Assembly: GCA_000733355.1 (NCBI GenBank)
Contig: JNVV01000006.1
Coordinates: forward strand, 217,591 to 281,590
Source: Falciphora oryzae
Taxonomy: Eukaryota > Ascomycota > Sordariomycetes > Magnaporthales > Magnaporthaceae
Direction of reading: 5' to 3'
DNA length: 64,000 nucleotides
Shown here: in pieces, positions 24,275 through 34,676 of the stretch
How the letters are laid out: each line of letters opens with the position of its first letter
Position numbering within the stretch: position 1 is the stretch's first letter
Program-made: the position numbers and the translations under genes
The notes under the pieces: model-generated
Databases searched by the model: none
What the model was told of the DNA's origin: nothing
The model's input: the letters and a program-made list of their open reading frames with translations, nothing else

Positions 24275-25603
24275 ATGCGGCGCTGCCGGTCGGCCGTCAT
24301 CCTCCCGGTTGCCCTAACCGGCGGGCTTCTGGTCCCCGGAGCCGCGTCCAACGGCCAGAATGGCGTGACGTTCCTGTTCCCGACCGGGGGAGAGACCTTT
24401 ACCTTCCCCAACACGGTCGTCAACATCAGCTACATCACGCCATTCCCCGCGCCCCAGTTGTTCATATGGTGTGGAAGCTTTGGCGGAGGCGTGCGGCACA
24501 GTGAGTCTCGCTGAGCCCAGGTCCGTCATCGCCCGCAAGAACGCAGCGCTAACCGCACACACCCGGGGTCGACAGTCCGGACGGAATTCGTTAAACCCTT
24601 TTCCGATTTCCACTTGACACCGATCAATTTTACGAATTCAGATAAATGCTGGTTTAACCTGCGGCCAAATGCGTCTGCCGGTTATGGCGATAACACCGAC
24701 GGCTTCTTTATTCTCGCCGACGAGCCGGCCAAACCTATAACTGTCGGCCTCGCCACCGCCGCCGGGCCTACGCCTGCTCCGCCGTCAACCGGTCCCGGTA
24801 CCCCAACCGCCGTTGCCACGCCTTCGGTCCGCTCCGGAGATGCCGCCCCGCCTGCCGCTGACCAGTCAAGCCCACACGGGCTAAGCTCTGGCGCTGTTGC
24901 CGGCATCTCGGTCGGTGCCACCCTTGTGACGGCTATCATATGTGCTGCCGCACTGGCCTTCTGGTGGGCGACCAGAAAACACCCCCAAACCGGCGGCTCC
25001 TCCCAGTCCCGCTGGACAGCCTTGGTCGGCTTCGGCCAGAAGCCCGGTGGTGTTGACGGCAAAGAAAAGCCGTTGGCCGCCCCTGTTTCTGGCACGGAAT
25101 CCTGGCAAACCACCAACGACCTCTCTAACGCCTCCAGCCATGCCACCGGCCACCCCCAGGGCCCCTCACCCAGCGACACCCCCTTTATGGCCAGTGATGG
25201 CTATTACGGTGCCCCTAGCGCCCACACCAGCGTAGCCCGGGCGTCGGGCCCCATTGTAGATGCGCATAGTGTTCCCATGACATACAAGACTGCCTCGGAC
25301 GTCGGCACCTCTCCTTCCAGTCGCGCAGCCGCAGTGGCCGCCCCTGCTGCTCCTGTCGCCTCCATATCAGCCACGGCCGATCACGAGGCGGCTGAACTGC
25401 CATCCGTTCACACTTATCGGGGCCGGGGAGGGGAGCAGGAGATGCCAGTTTCCGAGACTGCCGCCTCTCGACAGCCACACCCTGGCCATCGCCCGGACGG
25501 GGCCGAGCAGAAGTTCCTGCTCCAGGACATGCAGGCTTTGAAAACCCAAAGACCGTCGCCTAACCCGTCAGATCCTGGCCCGGGTCCATACTTCACGGGC
25601 TGA
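24275..25603 (+). CDS. Single-pass cell-surface protein of unknown function
   Basis: Exons 24275-24500 and 24576-25603 (75-nt intron, GTGAGT, branch GCTAAC, GACAG) give 417 residues. An N-terminal signal peptide (about 1-25, MRRCRSAVILPVALTGG) is followed by an extracellular module of about 100 residues. That module is beta-rich with aromatic residues and Cys pairs (GVTFLFPTGGETFTF, FIWCGSF, KCWFNLRPN). Next come a Pro/Thr/Ser stalk (about 135-175) and one transmembrane helix (about 181-206, GAVAGISVGATLVTAIICAA...). The cytoplasmic tail of about 210 residues is disordered. The design resembles fungal wall-sensor or mucin-like proteins, but I cannot name a family. The start is the ATG that gives a signal peptide; an intron supports the gene being real. 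Confidence 0.75.
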
Positions 25604-26164
25604 ATCGGAAGTCGTCAATCAATGAATTCGGAACAGACATGCTGACGCCTGCGGGAAGGCGTCGCAAAAAAATCAGCTACTTCGTCGCCACGGCCAGCTC
25701 GCCTTGAAGCGTGTGCCGGCGCGATGATCACGCACGCTGGCTACTGTAACAGAACTCATCCCGGTGTTGGATGATGTAGCAGCAGTAGCATGGACTTTCC
25801 GGTCTGCTGCCGTTCGTCAAGCCGGGTTCCCGTGTCGCGCTAGACGTATTTGAAACATGGTCAATCAGGGCCCTCGCCCTTTGTCGTCGTGCGAGAGGCA
25901 TTTTATCTGGACAGACTTGTCTCACAGGAGACGCAAAGGGAATGTCTCATATAATGCCTATATATGTGCCAACAGAGCAATAATAAGCAGAGAGCAAAAA
26001 GCAGGCTCCGCCCATGTGTATTCAGGGACAATATATCTAAGGACCTAACTGCAGTGTTGGAGACACTGTGAGATACCCAGTGGAAGAGATACTCGCACAA
26101 TATGAATTTCACACTTCCACCTCCACCTCTCCCCTTCCGTGACAAAGTTCGAGGCTTTGCTGCA
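25604..26164. other. Convergent intergenic region
   Basis: 561 bp of 3' flanks. Short frames only; no gene is seen. Confidence 0.5.
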
Positions 26165-28408
26165 TCACTCGCTGGTCTCGAGAACAGCCTTGATCATCTC
26201 GTTGCCGAGCTTGATGGCGTCGGCGAAACGGGGCTCAAAGAAGCGCTGCGTGACGACGAACCTCTCCCGCCACGTGTCAAAGTGGCCGAGGCTGACGCAC
26301 TCGGCCCAGCCCCTGGCCGCAAAGGTGAACTCGAGGTCGTCGGCCCGGAAGGTGTTGTCCTCGACGGCGATGCGCAGGGCCTCGTCCAGCCGGGTGGGGC
26401 TGCGGAAGAGGTGCTCGGTCACGCCCAGCCATAGCCGGAATAGCGGCGTCGAGCAGATCATGTGGTCGTACGGCACAATGCCCAGGGCGCTCCAGCAGTC
26501 GACCATGGCCAGCAGGCTGAGGTGGTTGTTGGGTAGCTGCTGCTGCTGCGTCTCGCCGTCGCCGCCGCCGCCACCGCTGCTGCTGCTGCCAGTGGCGGCC
26601 CTGAGGCTGAAGCGGTCCAGCAGGCCGTCCCTGAGGAGCGGCTTGGCCCCCCACTTGGGGCTGTCCTCGCAGCCAAAGACTCTGTCCCTGGCGGCGAAGA
26701 CGCGGGCGCGCAGCTCGCCGGCCCGGCCCTCGAGCATGAGCTTGTACAGCGCCGTCGTCGAGCGCGCATACTGGTCGATCTGGGCGCGCGCCTCGGGGTT
26801 CAGGATGGCGAGCCCGGCGTAGACGTGCCACTTTTGGGCGTAGATGCGCAGCATGAGGTTGATCTTTGCGTTCTCGATCCCGCCCACGTACCGGCCGCCC
26901 TCCCAGGGGAACTGCGCCGACGCGTGCCACGCCTTGCCCATGGACAGGAACGCGGCGTGCGTCACGGCCTGCGTGTCGGCCGTGATGCGGTCGTGCTCGC
27001 GCGCCGAGAGCACCACGTGCTTGGAGCCCAGGCAGCGGAGCACCGCCTCCACCTTTGCGAAGGAGCCGTCACTTGCGCGATGCGGTATCAAGACCTAGCC
27101 GCGCGCACCATCAGCAACAGATACAAGCAGGCATCTATGTCGGTCGGCCAGCCAGCCAGCTAGCTTCTTGAAAGACAGGCCAGACCAGCAACCGGCCCAC
27201 AGCCGAGTCGTTCCTCCGTCATATGTGTGCTTATAACAAACAGCAGCCACGGACTTACTAGGGGCTGGCCTTTGGGGTCTACGCTCGGGCCGTGCAGGGA
27301 GTGGCAGGAGATGATCTCGACGTCGCTGGGGAGGTGCTCCTCAAAGGCCCGGATTTCTGGGTCCTTACACGATGTCTGTCCCCCCACTATGGCTTTCTGC
27401 TTGGTGGCTGCAGCCCTGGATTGTGAGAGATCGAACCTTGGGGCCTCGAGACTGAAGGGTAGGCAAAAACGGAAACGGGCGGGGCAACTTCGTACAAGGG
27501 CCATACTCGGCTACAACACGGCCAATAGATGCCGCCTCCACGCTGTAGACAATGTAATCACTGGCTCGTGAGACCAGGTGCCCATTGCGCAGGACTTCAA
27601 CATTCTTCGCGGGCGACGGGTGGTGCTCGAGGTAACGCGGACACACTTTAGTCTCAGCACAGGCTCTTCATCTCACTCAGGCTGGCACAGGACGATAAAT
27701 GATAAAAAATACGCGCGGAACGAGCACAGGATATGAAAAGCAGCATACTTGTCCCGAGAATTCTTCCCGCAGGCTGTCAAACTTGTCTTCCCTATCACAG
27801 GCTAGGACACTATTATTCATCATCACAAGTTAGTGTTGACAGGGGCAGTGACGCAGGCTAAGCGAGCTTTCCGTCTCTGCCTGTATTGCAAGTAGAGTCC
27901 GTAAATCTGCGCAAGATGACTGTTAGTCCTGGTCTCAGAAAGTCAAGACAGCCCCAGAAGCAACGCAACAATAGGTGTTTGCTCAGACAAGGTAAAGTAA
28001 GGTAGCTGAGAATATTCATCATGGAAAGTCGTTGACCGTACCGGGGCCAGAAAGGCTGATCCGGCAAGTCTCGGACGATGCTCTAGCCAAATGCACTCAA
28101 GTCATCATAGCGGAGGGGGGACGAGATCGGAGAAAAAAAAAAAAAAAAAAAAGGCAAAGAAAAAGAAGAAAAAGGAAAGCATGAAAGAACTTACCACGAG
28201 CAGCAACGCGATGTGACTCCCACCGCCGACCCCGACGGAGCGAGGTCGGCAGCAAGCGAAGCAACGAGAACGAGCCAAGACCCTACCTCCAGCCAGCGGC
28301 ACTGAGCCTCTTGGCGTACATCTTGCCCATATCACCCAGGCCTATGATGCCGACAACAAAGTCTTCCATGCCGGGCACAGGGTGCGAGCCTTGGTTGGAG
28401 GAAGCCAT
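26165..28408 (-). CDS. TYR1: TYR1, prephenate dehydrogenase (NADP+)
   Basis: Converts prephenate to 4-hydroxyphenylpyruvate in tyrosine synthesis. Exons 28408-28287, 27809-27749, 27604-27496, 27407-27259 and 27094-26165 give 456 residues, close to the yeast length. The Rossmann loop GIIGLGDMG (GxGxxG at 23-28) lies in exon 1. The joins recreate conserved stretches: ACDREDKFDSL, NGHLVSRASDYIVYSVEAA, YGPSTKQKAIVGGQTSCK, and DVEIISCHSLHGPSVDPKGQPL. The C-terminal helical domain includes VLRCLGSKHVVLSAREHD. Exon 3 could instead begin at 27625 (acceptor CTCGAG), adding seven residues. The first intron is unusually long (477 nt) and contains a 20-A run on the plus strand. The C-terminus carries a low-complexity Ser/Gly/Gln patch (around the QQQQ run). 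It is divergent to the ATS1-like gene. Confidence 0.92.
28133..28152. repeat. A20 homopolymer in TYR1 intron 1
   Basis: Twenty consecutive A on the plus strand, which is a T20 tract in the sense direction of TYR1, in the middle of the 477-nt intron. Confidence 0.9.
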
Positions 28409-28888
28409 GTTGATCGGGAGATCGCCGCGAGTATCTGAGAGTGCAGGAGCCCAACAGTCACGGCCAACTCGCCACGAAAGCTCTCAGCGCATCTTCGAAG
28501 CGCCGAATCAGACGTCTCAAAGGAGTCCGCGGATATTGCAGAGAATACCGCTCGCGTTGACTGGAGGTTATGGGCGAGAAAAAAAAAAAAAAAAAAAAGG
28601 AGACGCCGAGGAGGGAAGAGAAGAAAAAAAAGAAAGAAAAAGTTATGAGGAGAGACTGTCGGGTGAAGCAAATTTTTATGGCTGTCAGGATGTGTGGGGC
28701 TTTTTGTAGTCGCGTCTGCTGGGGAAAGAAGCTCAAGCGACCGTGGCTATTATGTAAGCCTGAGTTCTCGGCCCGCTCCCCTGCGGACCCCCACTTCTAG
28801 ACTCCACCACGGCGGCGGCAGGTTTTGCGGCTTGGTGCACGCACCCGACCCCCTCGCCTCTGTTCTTGTCGTCCTCCAAAAGCTCAGC
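28409..28888. other. Divergent promoter region TYR1 / ATS1-like
   Basis: 480 bp shared by two divergent genes. A second A20 run (28579-28598) is embedded in a purine-rich stretch (28575-28645), which is pyrimidine-rich on the TYR1 sense strand. No gene is seen. Confidence 0.5.
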
Positions 28889-30049
28889 ATGGAGACCATC
28901 TTCGCAATCGGATCCAACGGCTCAGGCCAGCTGGGGATCGGCCACCAGGAGGATGTGTCGGTGCCCAAGCCAGCGCTTTTCGGCGCCAGCGACGGCGAGG
29001 TGGAGCCGGCCCAGCTGCCGTCAGTCGTCAGCTTCGCGGCAGGCGGGAACCACTCGCTGCTACTTACGCGGTCTGGAGACCTGTACGCCGCCGGGGACCT
29101 GAACACGGGCGCGTGCGGGCTCGCGTCATCCGACCTAGCCGTTGCTCGCAGTCAGCCCCCAGTCCTTCACAAGGTCCGTCTCCCCGGAGCCGCGGGCGGG
29201 CGCGGTGCAAGTAGCGAGCAGGAACAGCCGACGGCGGGACGCCTGGTCGCGGCTCTGTGGGAGGCTTCTGTGGTCGTCGGCGCCGACGAGCAGGGTCGGC
29301 AGAACCGGGTCTATAGCTTCGGGTGTGGCAGCAAGGGCGAGCTCGGCCAAGGGCCCCTGATCGTCCGAGTGCCTGCCCCAGACGTGATCCCAAACTTCCC
29401 GCCAGCCGACACGGAAGTGGTGGACCTGGCCGCCTGTATGGGCCACGCCGTCGCCATTCTCAACAATGGTGATGCGTGGGGCTGGGGACAAGGCAGGAAA
29501 GGTCAGCTGGGGGTTCCTGAGGGCATCGTCACCGAACCTCGCAAGATAGAAGGCATAGGCTTCCGGGTGGTCAAGGTCGCGTGCGGCAAGGACTTCACTG
29601 TCCTCGTCGGGGAAAAGTCCACGGGTGAGATTCTCTTCCTGGGCTCGGACAAGTGGGGGTTGAAGACGTCGACTCCATCATCAGTGAAGGGTTGGAGGGA
29701 CGTTCAGGCCAGCTGGGGTGGCGTGTATGTCCTGCAAGAGAATGGGAACATCCTCGGTTGGGGAAGAAATGATCACGGCCAGCTTCCGCCACCCGGCCTT
29801 CCCCCAATACTACGAATGGCCGTGGGCAGCGAGCACATTGTCGGTATCACCGAGGCTCATGACGCCGTCCTCGCATGGGGCTGGGGCGAGCATGGCAACT
29901 GCGGCCCCCAGGCGCAGAAGCCTGGATCGCAGACTGAACAGTGGAATGTCATTGCATCTTCCAAATACATTCCTCCAGAATCCCGCATCACAGCAATCGC
30001 CACAGGTTGTGCCACAAGCTGGGTCATGATAGGACAGTCCACTCCATAG
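28889..30049 (+). CDS. ATS1: RCC1-repeat protein, ATS1-like
   Basis: Single exon, 386 residues, predicted seven-bladed beta-propeller. Repeat marks in order: AIGSNGSGQLGIGH, AAGDLNTGACG, SFGCGSKGELGQGP, GWGQGRKGQLGVP, GWGRNDHGQLPPP and AWGWGEHGNCGPQ. Length and the N-terminal repeat resemble yeast Ats1, which with Kti11/Dph3 links to diphthamide synthesis and Elongator. The assignment to Ats1 rather than another RCC1 protein is inference. The start at 28889 (METIFAIGSNG) places the first repeat at the N-terminus as in Ats1, so the in-frame upstream extension is rejected. Confidence 0.85.
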   Translation: METIFAIGSNGSGQLGIGHQEDVSVPKPALFGASDGEVEPAQLPSVVSFAAGGNHSLLLTRSGDLYAAGDLNTGACGLASSDLAVARSQPPVLHKVRLPGAAGGRGASSEQEQPTAGRLVAALWEASVVVGADEQGRQNRVYSFGCGSKGELGQGPLIVRVPAPDVIPNFPPADTEVVDLAACMGHAVAILNNGDAWGWGQGRKGQLGVPEGIVTEPRKIEGIGFRVVKVACGKDFTVLVGEKSTGEILFLGSDKWGLKTSTPSSVKGWRDVQASWGGVYVLQENGNILGWGRNDHGQLPPPGLPPILRMAVGSEHIVGITEAHDAVLAWGWGEHGNCGPQAQKPGSQTEQWNVIASSKYIPPESRITAIATGCATSWVMIGQSTP

Positions 30050-30262
30050 GTAGCGACCCTCCCAGAGGTAGATGGTATTAAACTAAAGAAGCCTCCGTTT
30101 CTGTCAAGGCACGCACAAGGGCAGGGGAAGATGTCGGACACGCAATTCCTCTGAGATACCACCAAATACAAGGTGAACCAAGCACCAGAAGCTGGGTGAC
30201 ACATTGTTTTCCATACCTGGAAAGATGTGTGCACAAAGTTGGTGTACGCATTGAAACCAACT

Positions 30263-32040
30263 TCAAGAAAAGAGCCCAAACCGACGGACCTGTACCGCCT
30301 GTCAGTACCAAAAGGGGCAAGCCGAAGGATGGGAGTAAGGGGAGATTCGTGACCGGAGTTAAGTTGCTTACATCCGAAAGGCGCTGCGTAGGCTCAACTT
30401 CCGAAGGAAGACCGTCATTTTGCGGTGCTTCGCTCCGCGCCTCCGTCGAGGCAGTACGGTTAAGATGATCGCTGATTCGCATGGTCGGCGGATTCTTGAT
30501 TGATACTACATTAGCTCAAGACTGCACTCGATCTCTTCAACGGGTAGACGAGACTCACAGGAGCGTCACTAGCGTCCCATCCAAGTGGACCGTTGTCGTC
30601 GTCTTCGCCCATATCTTCGTTGACAGGCTCCCATTGCTGGTCGTCGTCCTGAGCAACAAACATGGCCTCTGACCGCATTGTTGACGGCGGCGGGAGCGGC
30701 GGTGGTCGCATGTCGAATGCTGAGGGCCGAGGAGGCTGTGTAGGCCTCGCTACTGGGGGCGCAGACGCCGGGGCGGCCGGCTCTTGCGTCCGCTGTGACC
30801 GCGCCCGGGCAACTGAAGCGGCACGACCTGAGCCAGCATCAAGAGCGGGTTTGGCTGTCTTCGCTGCGCTTTGTCCTCTTCGTGATTTCTGCCCACCCTG
30901 CCCTCTCTCGCCGACCGTCATAAGGATGAACTCACATAAGATGCCATCGGCGCTGTAGTGTAGTTTCAAGGGCCGGGCCGGGTTGGAGTACCGGGCAGAG
31001 AGGGTGGCGCTAGTTATGGTAGCGTGTTGGAGAATGGACCTGAAGTCCTTCACAGGAATGATGGTGTGGAGCTTTGCTTCGACGGCTATGTCATCAAACT
31101 CGTCCATCTCGACCGCTATAGATGTATGCAAGGGCTTCTTGAGGATCGCTTGAGCCTTGTGTGTCAGCAGCGGACGAGACATGGATCGGCATACAGGGCC
31201 AGGGAGGCCTAGGACAAGGCTCCCAACGTACTAGCATCGCTAGACAGCTTGAAGTCCTTCTCGGTGTAGCATGCAAAGTTCACGACATTCTCGCCCTCAG
31301 TGTTAATGTCGAGCAAATCAATGCCAGGGCCAAAATGCTCCATGAGCTGGCGCAGGGTGCGGGACTCGATGGTCCAGTGGTTCACAGCCTCGTCGGGATC
31401 GAACCTGACCCGGGTCGGGGCTTTGACTTCGAACGGGAGGCTGTGTGTGGCGGTGATGCCGTTTCTGCACACTATCTGGGCGACGAACCGGCTCTTCTTC
31501 CCCGGCCCATCATCGATAGCGACATCGCACCTCTCGATGGCCGTCTCCCTCTCTCTGTCACGGCCGGGTTCCCCGCCTACCCGGGCTCGGAAGACAGACA
31601 GCAGAGCCTTTCAGCAAGATTAGATTCCGAAAGCAGAACTGCCCAGAGCGTTCAAGGTGAAGCCGGGCACAAAGATCAGAGGCAGAGGGCCACGGCGCAC
31701 CTTGATGTAGATGCTGCAGTGGAAGCGCTCCCTGTACTGTTCGCTGCCCTGGAACGAGTAGCGGGAGAAGAATCGAGCTAGCGCAAAGGAGAAAGATACA
31801 TGGGCCGATTTGGTCAGGTTCAGACCCGTCAGGACAAACTGTCACGGGCGGCAGCGCGGAGACCTTGGGCGTCAGCGAGCAGTTGGCTTGGCGGGGGGCC
31901 GATGGAAGCAGTCAGATGTTGCAGACCTTGTCCTTGCTGGCGTCGAGACAGACGTCATCGCAAAACTTCAGAATGCAGGCTAAAGCATTCTGCAACGCGA
32001 TGACGCCGTCCTCGCTCAGAGTGAACTTGACGATGGCCAT
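30263..32040 (-). CDS. RAD9: RAD9, 9-1-1 checkpoint clamp subunit
   Basis: Subunit of the Rad9-Rad1-Hus1 clamp loaded at DNA damage to activate the ATR/Mec1 kinase. Exons 32040-31927, 31838-31701, 31607-31232, 31148-30559, 30494-30372 and 30289-30263 give 455 residues. PCNA-like N-terminal part (1 to about 285): MAIVKFTLSEDGVIALQNAL, ARFFSRYSFQGSEQYRERF, HWTIESRTLRQLMEHFGPG, KKPLHTSIAVEMDEFDD. The tail is disordered and acidic (EDMGEDDDNGPLGWD), then PTQRLSD joins a nine-codon last exon, VRRFGLFS, which matches the conserved Rad9 C-terminal motif. The first donor is GTCTGC, a weak signal, but it is the only join giving DASKDKFVLTGLN in frame. The last exon may instead begin nine bases earlier. 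The gene is convergent with the ATS1-like gene. Confidence 0.92.
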
Positions 32041-33030
32041 GCCGGCGGTTTTGATGTCCTCTCCCGGTGGGCGTTTTGGTCATGCGCAATAGGCGATACT
32101 CCAGGAAACCATGGTGAATGAAGACGACGGAGGTGTACGCGTTAGAGGCCCTCCGGCCGAGCCCAATCGCCTCCCGTCGCTCCAAAGGTTGTGTGAGGTG
32201 TGAGAGCGACCCGATTCAGTGTGGATGTCTCGGTCCGGGGCAGGCCAGTCTACCTACGAACCAGATCAGAGGCTGGACCGGATCGGAGTAGGTGGACGCT
32301 GATGGATCTCAGTGTTACCTCATTGGGGAAGTCGCGACCTTGCGCGCGGGAACAGACAGATTATTGTTATACACCTTGTGCAGCACTGTTTTACAGGGTT
32401 TGCTGCCATGCGATGCGATTAGGCGGAGAATGGAAGCTAGCACCTGCAAGCCAAAGGCAAGGCGCCTAGTAGTGGCCCATAGAGATGTGCACTGTGCCAG
32501 TCTCGAAAACGAGACCCAATTCTCTAAGCGCGCGGGCCCCTTTCGTCCAGCGCCATTGAGTCAAACACTCTGGGGCGACAAGGAAACCGATAACTCCCAC
32601 CATCATGTGATCATTGCCTCTCCCTAGATTCCCGTGGTCACTAACGCCCGCATCAGCCAGACTAGGCACTCCAGCTCCGCTTGTCTTTGACGTTTTGTGA
32701 AAGGTCGGGGTGGGACGGCGCAGGCAAAAGGGGTTGGAAAAACGAAGGACCCTGGGAGGAGGGGGGAAAAAATAAAGAAAGAAAAAAAAAAAAAAAAAGG
32801 GAGACACCTGTATAAATACGGCGGGAGAGCCGGCTTTTGTTCAGGGCTTCCCTCGTGATAAACACGGCCTAGATGCTTGAATTATAAAACACCGATGAGA
32901 AGCGCTTTCTGGCACCCAACCACACGTGTCGAGACGGTCGTTGCTGTTAGCATCGCATATTCCGTGCCCTGTGCCGAAGACGCTGGCCGCCCGGTTCATC
33001 CCGACGCCCGCATGCACCATCACATCCAAT
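32041..33030. other. Divergent intergenic region RAD9 / hemerythrin gene
   Basis: About 1 kb. It contains an A17 run (32782-32798), a TATA box and upstream ATGs of the hemerythrin gene. No separate gene is seen. Confidence 0.5.
32811..32818 (+). promoter_or_regulatory. Candidate TATA box of the hemerythrin gene
   Basis: TATAAATA 213 nt before the start codon and just downstream of the A17 tract. It would place the transcript start near 32840. Confidence 0.45.
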
Positions 33031-33928
33031 ATGACCACACAGCCCGAGATGCCCGAGGTTTCAGCCTCAGCTCCGGAACAGGAAACGCCGGTGAAGACCC
33101 CGGCCGGAGAAGCCTCCGCCGCCGCCGAAGAAGCAGAAGCCGCGGAAAAGAATAACGGCGCCGACGACGTGGCCGCGGCGGCTGAGCCCGCCCTCCCCCC
33201 ACTAACCCCCGCCGAGTTCAGGGAGTTCAATCGACTGGCCGACCAGATGACGTTTTACGTGAGTCGCCGTGCCAGACCGCTAGAGAAAGAAATACCTGTC
33301 TCCCCGTACACCGTCGCCGCGGCGGCCCCCGGCGCGCGCAGAACGACAAACTGACACGGCGTGGATCCATCCCTTTGAAGCACAACCACTTCAAGCAGAG
33401 CTGGAATATCCTGCATGACGCCGCCAGCACCGGCCGGAGGCCCAAGAACATGACTTTGAAGCAGTTCCTCGACACGGGACTGAGCTTTGTCCGCGGTCTG
33501 ACGATGCACCACGACATCGAGGAGACGTACCTCTATCCCATGCTTGCGCTCAAGATGCCCGAGTTCCGCCATGCTCAGGGCGGCGGCGGCGGCGGCAAGA
33601 AGCTCTCACAGAAGCAGTCTGAGCTGATCCAGCAGCACCGGGACATTCACGACGGTATGGAGTTGTCGCTGACACGACCCTGCAGACCCATGTGGCCACT
33701 GCGTGACAATGCTGATGTATCTGCCCTCTAGGCATGGAGCAGTTCGAATACTACATCAGCAAGTGCCGTTCGCGCGAGGCGGACCTGGAGATGAGCGTGC
33801 TCCTTGAGAAGCTGGATTCTTGGGGTGCCGTCCTCTGGAAGCACATGGACCAGGAGGTCGAGACGCTCGGGGCGGCGAACATGAGAAAGTATTATACCAT
33901 TAGTGAAATGAGGCGGCTCCGAATGTAG
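33031..33928 (+). CDS. Hemerythrin HHE cation-binding domain protein
   Basis: Exons 33031-33258, 33381-33654 and 33732-33928 give 232 residues. After an acidic, Ala/Glu/Pro-rich N-terminus (about 1-60), a four-helix HHE domain follows with the expected di-iron ligand pattern: HNHFKQSWNILHD, then GLTMHHDIEETYLYP, then QQHRDIHDGMEQFEYY, then WKHMDQEVETLG. In exon order the splices restore TFY-HNHF and HDG-MEQF. Fungal members are soluble proteins of unclear role; oxygen, NO or iron handling is suggested for the family but not shown here. Introns are 122 and 77 nt. The chosen start is the first in-frame ATG. The frame is open back to about 32899 and that segment looks like a mitochondrial presequence but lacks an ATG. 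Confidence 0.88.
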
Positions 33929-34322
33929 TTCTTGACGACTCGTTTTTGATGTCCATAGATAGATACCAGCCAGGCACAATAATAGGCGGGCAGCCCTTGC
34001 ACAGCCCGCCACTTCCAAAAGCACAAGTTCTTCTGGATATGGCCGGGGAAAACAGGATCAGACAGGCTGTAGCGAGGAAGTTGGTCCTGTTGCTAGAAAG
34101 CTAGCTGACCTCGTGAGAGTCCGAAAACTGATATCGACCCTTGCAGTAACCTGCTTGTTTCCGAATCCATGTATGTACAGGTCATAGTGATCATAAACGC
34201 CCCCTACCCGCCACCTATCCAATCCACTTTAAAACGTGCACATTTTTTTGCTAGCACAACCAGCTTAAATCAATGTGCCGCGCTCGAACGCTATTGTCAA
34301 CCAGATAAAATTTACTTTTAGC

Positions 34323-34450
34323 TGTCATGGATCGGGCCTAGTGGCCCTATTCGTTGGTCAAGGCTTTGCCTTGTGATTAGCTTATATAGCCCCCCCTCGG
34401 GGCCAGACCTTGTCACCTAGATTCCTTTCCTCTACTAGTTGAATTCATCA
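34323..34450. mobile_element. Possible solo-LTR-like remnant
   Basis: 128 bp beginning TGTCATGGATCGGGCC and ending in CA. It holds an inner TATATAG box near 34383 and palindromic patches (CAAGGC-TTT-GCCTTG at 34358-34372; a CCCC/GGGG stem near 34395). The layout is LTR-like, but no second copy, target-site duplication or element body is visible. Confidence 0.28.
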
Positions 34451-34596
34451 CTTCGCCAGGAGCCCCCAACGCGACCTACATTGGGTCCGCTCCATCACAT
34501 TAGCTGCCTTCTTGAATATTCCTATAAAAAAGCGAGTAAATCGAAGGCAACAAGCGGAGCCTATTGCCTTCGATCTACGCTTTCCTTTCCTTTCAC

Positions 34597-34676
34597 TTTT
34601 TTTTTTTTTTTTCCTTTTTACGTTTTCATCACTTTTCCTTTACAATCGGCGCAAAAAAAAAAAAAAAAAAAAAAAA
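34597..34676. repeat. T16 ... A24 inverted homopolymer pair
   Basis: T16 at 34597-34612 and A24 at 34653-34676 are separated by 40 nt and could fold into a hairpin. Confidence 0.8.
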
